Assembly: GCF_016801865.2 (NCBI RefSeq)
Contig: NC_068939.1
Span: 129,918,917-129,982,916, forward strand
Direction: 5' to 3'
Source: Culex pipiens pallens
Taxonomy: Eukaryota > Arthropoda > Insecta > Diptera > Culicidae
Length of the DNA stretch: 64,000 nucleotides
Shown here one piece after another: positions 48,001 to 60,000 of the stretch (within the stretch, counting starts at the first letter, position 1; each line of letters starts with the position of its first letter). The notes beneath the pieces are model-generated. The model was not told where the DNA came from. It worked only from the letters and a program-made list of their open reading frames with translations, and made no database searches. The position numbers were made by a program, and so were the translations under genes.

Positions 48001-51000
48001 AAAAATCATAAGAAAAGGATTTTTCTTGAAAATTCAAGTTTTAATTTTATTAAACGAAGTACGAGCGAAACCGTGCCGGCAGCTGGTCATCGTACGGTTC
48101 CAGCGGACAACTCAGCGTTCCCTCCTGGATGGGGGCAATCGTTCGCCAGCGTGGTCGCTGCCGGCAGTGGCAATACGGCCCAGCAAGAAGTTACCGGAGA
48201 AGATCTCTTTACCCTGCCAGAGTTCTTTGCTCTCGCAGGGGAGATGATGACGCGGTTTCGGACCTGCCGTAACAAGGCGGAGCAATTCCTGGCCCTTGGG
48301 GAGCTGATGATCAAGAACATCTATAAAGGATAAAAAACTGTGATCTAGTTTTAAGCTTTTTCTATTTCTATCCCCTTTCCCTTGCAATTTTAGCAAGTTT
48401 TTTATTTTTATTTTTTTCTTACTCTTGGTGACACCTTTACACCCTAAACTGGCAGCGCTAGTCCGAGAGAATGATGGTCTCGAGTCGAGAGAATAGTGGT
48501 ACCATTCACGGACGCAGAGAACACAGCTCGAGATGGGCGATAGAACTATTCTCTCGAGGTTCATTTGCAAAAAAAAAGTTCATCCGTCAAACAAAAAACC
48601 AAAAGTGTCGACAACGGGAATCGAACCAGAGACCTTTGACAAACCAATCCAATGACTTAGCTGCCTCGGCCACCACAGCTTGGTGACCATAGAGAAGTCA
48701 GAAGTCGATGTATGACACTTGTTGGAGATTTATTGATTCAACTAACGAATGAAGTCATTTGTTATGATGGTGTGAGTTGGTACCATTATTCTATCGATTT
48801 TGGCACTGAGCCCTCAATAAATTTTGAGAGAACGATTATCTCGACTCTGAATTTTGGATGTATGAAGAGTGACAACAATGTACGGAGTTTTTTTCGGTTT
48901 TTATTGAATATCTCAGGATCCAAAAATTATTCTTAAATATAAAAAAAATCCTGGGGAAGAAATCAAGATACACATATACATACATTTTTTTTACCACAAA
49001 TCTTTCAGCATACCCAGATGTAAAATTACCATATTTTTTACTGTGTACTTAAAACATTAAAAAGCAACGACGAATTCACTAAATCTTCAGTGGTTGGAGT
49101 CGGAGACACCAGAAGCCGGAGTCGGAGTTGATTTTTGAGTCGCATTGAATTAGAAATTCTAGTTAGATACAATATCGGTTGTTATTTTTTTGCTGTCCCA
49201 TATCTTATCTGATCCAAATGCTGTTTAAATATTTACTGTGGAAATAGTTTTATTCCAAACGACTCTAAATAAGATACCACAAGGCACTCGTACGTCACCA
49301 GCTCATCAATTTGGTTCCCCTTGGACAGAAAATGATTTATCAAACTATTAGTACATCAACGACTCCTACAGCAGTGACCCGATCTCACTGTGTGTAAGCT
49401 CCCAGCCGTGATTCATGCCAGTGAGAAAATAAAGATCAACGCCCATTATTCATCTATCGGGGACACTTGCTACAAATGAAGATTAATTTATTTGTTTGAC
49501 AATTCTCTCGGGTATCCGGCGACGCCCTCGGACTTCCCGGGAACCTCCCAGGTTCTTCTCTTCAGGAAAACCGCGGTGGTTCCGTTCTGTACAGAAACAA
49601 AAACTCTCTCTCTCTCTCTGTTCCTCCGGAATGGAAACAATTTCGTCGAATTAGTTCTTGTCTTGCTGTCGACAATTTATCACGGAACCCAACGCGAACA
49701 GGGCAAGAGTGAAAAATATGTACTTTGGGTGCTGCGACACTCTCGAATGATTCATGGAATGTTGGGCTGCCGCGCTCGGCTCTGGAACATTAGCATTAGC
49801 ATTAGCATTTGGAGGACGCCCCACCACCGGAAGGCTCCACAACGCTTATCCCACTGTTTGGTGTGGTTGTGTTAGACCCTCATCCGGAACAATAATCCAA
49901 CACGGGAGATACCATGTCTTCATCTTTTGATGAGTGTGTAATACAACCCAGGGCATAAGGGGGTCCTGGCCGGGTCCAAGCTATCCTCAGGGATTGGGAA
50001 GGATCGTTAGTAAACACCTATCTAAAGTGCGCAAGGACCCCTACGTCACCTTAGTGGTATAGATGTTTGTAGGGAGGTTTTGGACTCAATGTTAGTTGGA
50101 GAGGTAGAACCCTAGGATACACCTCGAAAGGCGTTGCGGGTTGGTTGTAACAGTATTCCTAATTCCAGTCTATGCTCACCAAGTCGTCATGGCCTAGTGG
50201 TTAGCATTTTTGCTTACCAATCCAAAGGACGGGGGATCGAACCCCGCCTCGAGCGACTTTGGTTTTTCGTTCATATTCATCATTTCAAATTTTCTGTGTT
50301 CTTAACTTTCTCGTTGGGAGCAGATGGGAATCGAACCCAGAACCATTTGCTTACAAAGCAAACACCGTAACCAGTCAGCCACGGCCGCTCCCTTCGCTTG
50401 GCTCTGGAACATGTGGAAAAAATAAAAGTGTGAACCAACACGAATTCCAGCTGTGCCCATGAGCAGTCTCGTCCAGGAAAAGCAGGCAGTCCTGCCGGGA
50501 CGGGCTGCGGCCCGTCGAATCCGTAGCAATTCCGCATCGAAGGAACCTGTCAGCAGGTTTCATTCAACGATCACGCTGGGAATTGGAGTAAAACAAAAAA
50601 AAAGGTACCGCGATAATTCTAAATTTACAATTGCCCCGAACTAATTTGGGCAGTAAAAAGCTGTTCAAAATGTGCGCGCGGCTCTCGTTCGTTTGGAGCG
50701 GGAAAACTGTGAATGAAAAGTGCATCCAAGTGGAAAAACATAAAAAATAAACGAAAACACAAAGCAACGCAACGAATCCAAACATTTAGAATCAAACAAT
50801 TAGTTCGGCTCAATTTATGGCGGGTGTCGCGCGCAAATGAAACGGCGATAATTTTAAATTAACAAGAAATAAATCTTGTCTCATCATCGTCACCCCACAT
50901 CGTGGTGCTGCGCTTTCTGCATCGGTGCATCGTCATTGGGAGACATTCGGGAGACTAATTAACTGCTGCTACTAAGGACCAACATCGCAACGGTTGCGAA

Positions 51001-54000
51001 TTTAGTAGCGTGCATTTCTGGATCTGGTGCTGGTTCTTCGGGATGAGCGAGCTCGAAGAAGTGGTGCGGTTTTGCTAATTTAATGTAATTTTGTTTTTAA
51101 CGTGTTGGTTCCATGTTAAACGCAAGTCAAAAGTCACTATAGATCATGACATCATAATTAATCCAGCTGACAAGGGGGCTGTAAATTATGTCGTACGAAT
51201 TTTACAGTGATCTTTTGGAGTTTGGTAAAAGTTTTGGAAATGAGTTGCGATTCATACAGAAACGTCAATTTATTCGGTTTAAATATCTAAACAAAGGAAA
51301 AAAAGTGGTAGGGGAGTGTGGGGTAATTTGGACACCCTAAGGAAATTGCTCTGTTACGGGCTGTATGGATATTTTAAAGGAATGTGGATGACAACAGAGG
51401 ATAATAGAGACCATATTTGATGGAAAAATGTCATTCATTTCGATAAATTTTGATGAAAAACCCATTTTTATCGCAAAAGTTAAAAGGTGTCCAAATTACC
51501 CCCACATTTTTGTGTGGGGGTAATATGAACACCCCTATGGGGTAATTTGGACATGCCTTGTGGGGTAATTTGGACATGCCTTGTGGGGTAATATGGACAT
51601 ACCTTGTGGGGTAATATGAACACCTTTTGTGGGGTAATTTGGACACATGTTGAAGAATAAGTTCAACATTTGATTTTTTGAGCATGTTTTTTATCCTTCA
51701 ACCTGGTTTTGTAATTGCTTTATGTTTTGAAGTGTTGCTCACAATATTTCATCAATGGTTTAAATAATGATTTTGTGATAGAACTATAATTCAATAGGAA
51801 GATAACAAAAAGTTCAGTGTAGTATACATAATTTAATCATTAATACTGAAATGATTTAAACATTGATGCTGGATCAGGCACACTATACTTGTTTTTAGTG
51901 ATTAAGGTATCATTTATGTTTATATAAATCAATCTTTATATAGAATTTATTAGCCTGAAAATATCATTTTTTAATTTTTACATTCTGTAGCCCTTCAAAT
52001 TTAAATATTATTGTAAACCGGCATAGAAATTAGAAATGTCAAAGAAGTTAATTAAAAGCAATCAACATTAGAATCTTGTTGAACGCCAAATGTACAGTAA
52101 TCAGATTTTCATCAATTCGAATATTGGAATAAATTTATCTAAATTAAAAAATAGGGGTTTTGTGAAAGTTCTCATTGCTCACATTCATTTTTGATTGTTT
52201 TGACATATTAAATCCCACTAAATTTATCTAAATCTCTTTAAAAACTCATCCAACCATGAAAGTTACTTTTTGTTGCCTGACAGGTAGACTTTCAGGTATG
52301 TCCAAATTACCCCACAAGCCATGTCCAAATTACCCCCATAGCATATTCTATCATAAATTGCGATTTTTGATGATAAAAATGGATAAAATGCACAATTTTT
52401 ATGCGTACATATCTCAGGCATCGTCCAAGCAACCCCCTTAAACAAAAAATGTCCACTTTTTTGCCATATAACCCCTGCAAAACCTTATTTCCTAACCTTC
52501 AAATATTAGAATTTAAGGCAGTGCCAACCGGCCTTTGGAAACTTTTACACATTATACCAAAACTACTTAACCTATTCCAACTTTTTTGGTTTGTCCATAC
52601 TCCTAGGCCATTACTAGTACTAGCCTTATCACTTAAATTGCCGTTTTCACTTTATATCCGAAGAAAACGTGATTTTTAAAGGGGTGTCCAAATTACCCCC
52701 ACTGTCCATATTACCCCAAACTCCCCTATGAGTAAAATATAAGCATTTTTGTCATAAATTAAATTCTTCTTTTAAATATTAGCCAATTCAGTTTGCATGA
52801 GAGCAATTCTCCACCAAAACCGGAGATGGAATTTAATTATATATTTTGATTTGGTTCAAACTTTTTGGGGTCCTTGTCTATCACCAAAGAAGCCATTTAG
52901 TGTCATAAGTTCACTAATACATGGTTCATACAATTTTGGCAGCTACAAAAATAGTACACAAAAAAAAATCATGGTAATATTACATCTGGGAAGGGGTACA
53001 TCTTTTATGTCAGAAAAAAGATGTAATTTTACCTCTGGAAATGTGTAATTTTACCACTTTTCTGGTGTAATGCCACTTTTTGAGTCTAAATTGAGGTAAA
53101 ATTACATCATAAAAGAGGTAATATTCAACCTTAAAAAATTACAGCTTCCAAATTTACATTATTTTTTTCTGTGTACGTAAAATTTCTAAATTCTGTTATT
53201 TTTGAAGGAACTTTCTGATCGATTTGATTTCTTCGTTTTCATCATTTTTTTTTCAAAATCAATTTTGAAATCCGTATTTTGTATGTGTATTTGTATTTGT
53301 ATTTGTATTTGTATTTGTATTTGTATTTGTATTTGTATTTGTATTTGTATTTGTATTTGTATTTGTATTTGTATTTGTATTTGTATTTGTATTTGTATTT
53401 GTATTTGTATTTGTATTTGTATTTGTATTTGTATTTGTATTTGTATTTGTATTTGTATTTGTATTTGTATTTGTATTTGTATTTGTATTTGTATTTGTAT
53501 TTGTATTTGTATTTGTATTTGTATTTGTATTTGTATTTGTATTTGTATTTGTATTTGTATTTGTATTTGTATTTGTATTTGTATTTGTATTTGTATTTGT
53601 ATTTGTATTTGTATTTGTATTTGTATTTGTATTTGTATTTGTATTTGTATTTGTATTTGTATTTGTATTTGTATTTGTATTTGTATTTGTATTTGTATTT
53701 GTATTTGTATTTGTATTTGTATTTGTATTTGTATTTGTATTTGTATTTGTATTTGTATTTGTATTTGTATTTGTATTTGTATTTCTATTTGTATTTGTAT
53801 TTGTATTTGTATTTGTATTTGTATTTGTTTTTGGTTTTTGTATTTGTATTTGTATTTGTATTTGTATTTGTATTTGTATTTGTATTTGTATTTGTATTTG
53901 TATTTGTATTTGTATTTGTATTTGTATTTGTATTTGTATTTGTATTTGTATTTGTATTTGTATTTGTATTTGTATTTGTATTTGTATTTGTATAAAGATT

Positions 54001-57000
54001 TGTGAGAATTTTTAAGCTGGCAAAAAGTTTTTTTTCGCAAGTTCTGTCATTGAAATGTAGACATTCTGGCTTGTTATGCAATTATCATATTAATAAATTA
54101 TCATATTATCACAGCGGCGAAAAATATGATGATAAATTACAACCGTAAATTTCAATTTCAAATTTGTTTTGACATTGAAAACTGAAAAAAAAATTGACTA
54201 ATGTTTCGAACTTAATGGCAAAAAAATAAAGCAGTTTCTTTTCCCCATACTTTTTGACGATTTTTCCCATACAAACTTCAAGCAATTAAGACTAAAAAAA
54301 TATAAAACTAAAATGTTCAAAATCGGCTGATTTTATAAAAAAAATCATGACGAAAATCGTAAAATATCGAAATTGTGTAAAAGACAGTTGCCGTCCTTAT
54401 TGTGTCGACCATTGCCAACTTTGTCGAAGAACGGTAAACGATTCTAGGCACTCAAAAAACAAAAATAGTTGTTCCATCAAGGGTTATATTAAAAAATTTC
54501 GTGAACAAATCGTAATTTTATAAAAGAAATGTTGTCATCTTAATTGTGTCGAACATTGTCAACTTTGTCGAAGACCATTCATGGTAATAAAAAAAAATAG
54601 TGGTTTGAACATCACACAAAATCTACATAATTTTCTCTTAATTGTTGATTTTGACCAAGTTTACTTCGTAATTTAAAAAAAAAGTTTTTAGAGGGCAAAA
54701 AGTGTCATGAATTTTCAATTTATTTTGTAAAATTGCAAAAACGTATGATATCAAAATAATAATAAAAAAAAAACATTTCAGAGATGTAAAACCTTTTATT
54801 TATTGACTTTTTCCAATTGATTTGCCAAATTGGTTAAGGTTTAGGTCGCTATAGTCCGATAAAGTTGATGAAAAAAAATCTTTTTATACAAAAAGATCGT
54901 CTTCAAACCGCTAAAATCTCGTCAGGGTTTACTCAAATCGTTTTGCGGTCTTCGCCAAAGTTGCTTAGCATAAATTTTTTTATAAAAAAAATCACATTTG
55001 ACAATGATCCGACTTATTTAACGCCACCTTCAGGTGGAATTTTGATTTTTTTGCTTTTCTCATACATTTATTTTTATTTTTCCATACAAACTTCAACGAT
55101 AAATAGCGACCCTTAAACCTTAACCAAATCGGCTCAAAATTGGCACAGTTATTTATTTTTACCTGAAGAATCAAGCCTAGGGGTATCTTCCAAGTAGAGC
55201 GTCCAATTTCCCGGGGTTACAAAATTCCCGGGAACCGAAATTTATTGAAAATTGATCTTATCCTGCTTCTGATTGATATTTTGCAACAAAATTGTATAGA
55301 ACTGCAACTTTAATGTTCAAAATGAGTGTAGGGGTCAATTAATGGCTTGACTGCTCATAAAAATCATACAACTTTGTAAAACAAAAATTCAATGTATCTA
55401 TTGTTTTTTTTTTTTTGTTAAGAAGTATTTTTTTTAAATAAAATATTGAATCAGTGAGTAAAATCCATGCTTCTTAACCATAAAAATGCTTTTAAATTTG
55501 TCTCTGTTACCATTTCATAGGAATATGTTTAAGAATAACGTTGACTCATAAAACAAAAAAAAAAGCATGCAGAAATTATGTTTTTCATGGCAAATAACTT
55601 GTTCTAGACCGTAATTTTATCAACAAAACTCAGTTTAAGGATTTTTAGGTAAAATTTTGACTTTTTATCAATTTCACCAAAAATTTATAGGTATATTGTT
55701 AAAAAACTTATAAACTATGTTAAGTAAAATTTATACATTGGTTTTCTTTTTCTTCTTAAAAACTTATCAGCAACCTTAGTGATTGTGTAAAATTTGAACA
55801 CATTAAATCTGATTTTAACAACAAATATTTTGTACAAAGTCACTCCAATATGCTAAATACAATTTTCAACGCCACTAGTTTTCAAATACTATTGAAAAAC
55901 ATTTTTTTCCAACAATAGTGCATGGACCTTGGGTGGCCTACCCCAGTACATGTTTTACAAATTAATAATCTTGAGACAAACCTTACCAGTTGGAAAAAAA
56001 TATAAAAGCAGAATGAAATCCTATCATTGATACCCCGTTTTTCCTATAAGTTCAATATACACAGTAAATTAAAATGAATAAAATTAAGTTAGGTTCTTTC
56101 ATTTATATTTTTGCAAATAAAAAAAAAAATTAGGACCAACAAGTAAGGAAAATGTATACTTCCGCTTGAATTTCGAGAATTCCCGGGAAATTTTTAAATT
56201 TAAAAAAACGGGAAATATTATTTTTTGGGAAATCTCGGGAAATTTTTTCCCGGGACGGGAAATTGGACGCTCCAAGATTTCCATTTTTTTTTAAATATTT
56301 CCTTTTCAGGAACGTAACAAAAATGTAACAGGCAAAAACATTTTTTCTGCAATAGGTACCGTAAACTGGGTTCAATCGGGACACATGGGGCGAATTGGGA
56401 CAGCAGTTTTAACCATGTTGGAGCACAATATTTTGATTTTTCTAGTTGGTTTCGGTTAGAACAGACTCAGGCCAACAAAATGTGTACATCCATTTCCAAA
56501 TTTAAAAGCTTTAAGTGCTCTAAAACTGCTGTCCCTATTAAGACTGTAGTCCCGGTTCACCCCAGATTACGGTACCTATGGTTGTAAAACAACTGGATTT
56601 TAAAACAATTTTTCATACAAATGATGAAACTGTGTTTGTAGAAGCATTTTACGTATAGTGATTATTTTTTCATTTCAATTTATTATATCTGGACCCTGAA
56701 TTCTGAACCATCATTGACAGTCATTGCCCCAAAAAGGAAAGACACCATCTACCTCCTTAGTTGTTTCAACTTTTTTTTATTTTGAAACAAAAAGAAAACG
56801 TATTTCTGTTACTATTTGTGTTTTTTAAAACATGAAAAATGCCCAATTTCGCATATGTGTCCTTTTAAGATTATGTTTATTGCAGTATATTGTACACTTT
56901 CAAACTTTAATATTTTCAAACATGACATGATCTAAGATATTTTGCATTAAAATTATAAAAAAAATAGTTATGCTTTAGTTTATACTTGTTGACAGAAAGT

Positions 57001-60000
57001 ACAGAGAGACAGATAGGTTAACTGAAATTAAGAAACATTCTTGGAACATTGATTATAAGCAAAGGAAAGTGCTTTCCTTTTTTCTCGATCCCATTCCGTC
57101 TTCAAACACTTCTCGGATTAGTTTTCAAAAAGCCGTAAGAGCCATTGGTAAACAAAGTTCTTTTTGCATCGGTATTCGACCTACTTACGAAAAACCAATA
57201 TCAAAAATGCTCGAGATTGTTCATCTACACGTCCTTCAAGTGCCCCATACTTGAAATAAATGAAATTTTGTTTCATTTTCGAGAAAAACGAAAATTAGTG
57301 TCAGAGGTCACAGTGGCTCTTACGGCTTTTTGAAAACTCACCCGAGACTTCTTGGAACTCTCGAACCCAACCTGCGAACGATCCCCATGTGTTGTTGCAT
57401 CAGCTGGACAATCAATTAGGCATTTCAAACAGCGTCTAATTAATGATTGTTTGTATCGAAATCGCAGTCCTGTGTTTAAGGCGATCCATCGCCATTCGGA
57501 AAGGTACCCTCTCTCCGGCTCCTCCCGGGCCACCGATATGGATCAACTCTATTTGGAGTTCCAGCGTATAGAGGGTGTCTCAGAGCCCGGCCCTGTCCGG
57601 GTGGATTTGTGTGATGCGCGCTGCTACTGGTCTTGGACCGGAGAAGACGACTGTTTATTTTACCGAAAGACTTCAAGATATATACAAAGTGTGAGAGCCA
57701 ACGACGACCGAGACAAAATCAGTCGGAAGGCAGCGAGAGGAAAAAATCCTCTAATTACAACATAAATATTTGCCCGAGACATGACATTGTAAATTATGAG
57801 CCTTTGGCAGAAAAAGAAGAAAACGACACTAAACCACGGAGCGCTTGGTGTTCTGAACCCTTGAAGTGGTGTAGCTGATGACTTTGTGACTACGATATCG
57901 ATACACTGACTGCTGCTGTGGACAGCATCGTAGAGGGTCACAGCGTGACGACTGCGCACGCAAGACTTCTGGTCTAGTGTGATATGATGGGTAAACATTG
58001 GTAATTAACACTCTACCTGGGAGGAAGCATTGTAAACATATTTTGGGTTAATTTGGGTCGTTTTATTGACTTTTATTAAGTAGATGATAATTTACTAGAA
58101 ATTGACAGCAACTCGCAAATTCTTCAATAGTTTCCAATAGTTGGATTCCATTCACGAGGGTACAACATTGTACACAAATTCCTACCACTTTGGAATAATT
58201 GATGATTTGTTTCCGTTGTTGGTGCCACTAGGTATACTTTGAATTGCGGCAAAGTGCTTCCGTAAGTGCGCTGTTGATTTAATTGCAAAACAAAATAATC
58301 CAACGGGATGATGTTTGGTTAGTAGTGTCTGGTGATGAAAGTTGCAGTGATTTTAAGAAGACTACGGTGAAAATGCAATTCGATTGGAATTTTAGTGCTG
58401 GACGTACCAAATCTACTATTTTATGTTTTAAAATTTGATGATGGATTTCTAGCTAAATCTTTAGGTATTTTTAGTATTGCATGTATTTTTTTTTCGTAAA
58501 ATTGAAAAAAAGAGAAGTGGGCAATTATTTGTCTACTCACAAAGGCAAGGGTATAATTCTGATCTAAAATTGAATTGGCTCAGAATCAAAAACTGATCAA
58601 ATGTGAAATGTCATTAATATCCAGTTTTCTCATCACAGCTTTTCATTTTTTTTTGTAATGAGCCATAAAGTAAAATGATCTGGCAATTCCATCTCAAAAT
58701 TTTGAAAGCACATACCAGTAAATTTTATGAAATTGATGTTCAATGGGATCAGCAAAGTACCTTGAAAAATTAAAAATTCTCAAAACGAGAAACGTAGAAA
58801 AAAACACTGGCAAATCGTTTGTAGGGTATCAAATTGTTCTCCTTTGGACTTATTTTGTAGACATTTCAATGCTGGTTTTACAAAATGCCATATTTTTTTG
58901 GTCTTCATTTGTAGGAATTTCAATGCTTTTTTTCAAAAATGAAAAAAGCAACATGTTTGAAACTTATTTGGAGATCTGCGAGCCACTTTTTTTTAAATGT
59001 CAAAAAAATGTGATCAAATTGCCCTAATTTTTAATTTTGTCTATGCTGGACGCTCAAATTTTTGCGCATATTATTTTGGATGAATAGCTAGCTGATAATG
59101 TCGTGTTTCAAGAATGACGGTTGCATGCTATGTTGTAAAACGACCATTCAGTACTTTTCGTAAAAATTGATTTCAAAGTTTGTTGGAAAATATTTTTAAA
59201 ACTTTGAATGATGGAGTCAAACTTATAGATACAATCGGTACATTAGATTCGTTGAACTGGTTACACCAGTTCAAATATACAGTTAATAATTGGTCAATAA
59301 TGTAAATAAAATCTGCAAAACACGTGTCACCAGTGTTTTTTTAAAGCGAAAAAATAACAACGCGTCAGAAGTGTGCACATAAATCACATGCTAACTAAAT
59401 TAGAGTAACCAACAAAAACAATATATTTTCAAAATCAAGAGATCCCATTTCCTTAAAAAAAGTATATCAATATAAATTTGAGAAATGTTAGTATTTTTTT
59501 CTCATTTTCACGTCAAATGCTTTGAATTAACAGTTCAAAGCAATGTTTTTTTATTGTGTTGATAGTCGACTGTCTAGTTGTCAATATCGAAGAGACCATC
59601 AAGCAAGAGAAGTGTCATTTTACAAAACGAGGCAAAATGAATACTCGATTCACTTTTTCTCTAACGCCCACAGACAAAAACAACAAACAAAAAACAAGAT
59701 TTAGGGGAGAGTGGGGAGACTTGATCCCCGGGACACTTGATCCCAAGCCTGTATCTCGTCAGCATGTGGGTAAAACAACTAGCTTTGTTCTAGAAAGTTG
59801 TGCGAAATTGACTAAAACTCATTGTAGAAAACAAAGAAAAAAATTAAAAAATGTTTAGATTGAGCTACACACATTTTTCTAAAAAGTGCTGCAAAAAACT
59901 TTTCTTTGTTTTGATAAGGCTGGTACAAATATTTTTAAAAGTTTTTGTCACCCCCCCCCCCCTTCAAAATTGGCCCGAAAAATCAGGGGGCAAAAAAAAT

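Noticed and set aside
53186..54040. Long frames of (YL)n, (IC)n, (IQ)n and (YK)n
   Set aside because: They are produced by the pure hexanucleotide array on both strands, with no flanking gene structure.
57352..57765. 137-codon open frame in T-box intron 1
   Set aside because: No domain, no signal peptide, no convincing splice partners, and it begins at the border of a small inverted-repeat element. Retained only as a unique GC-richer block.
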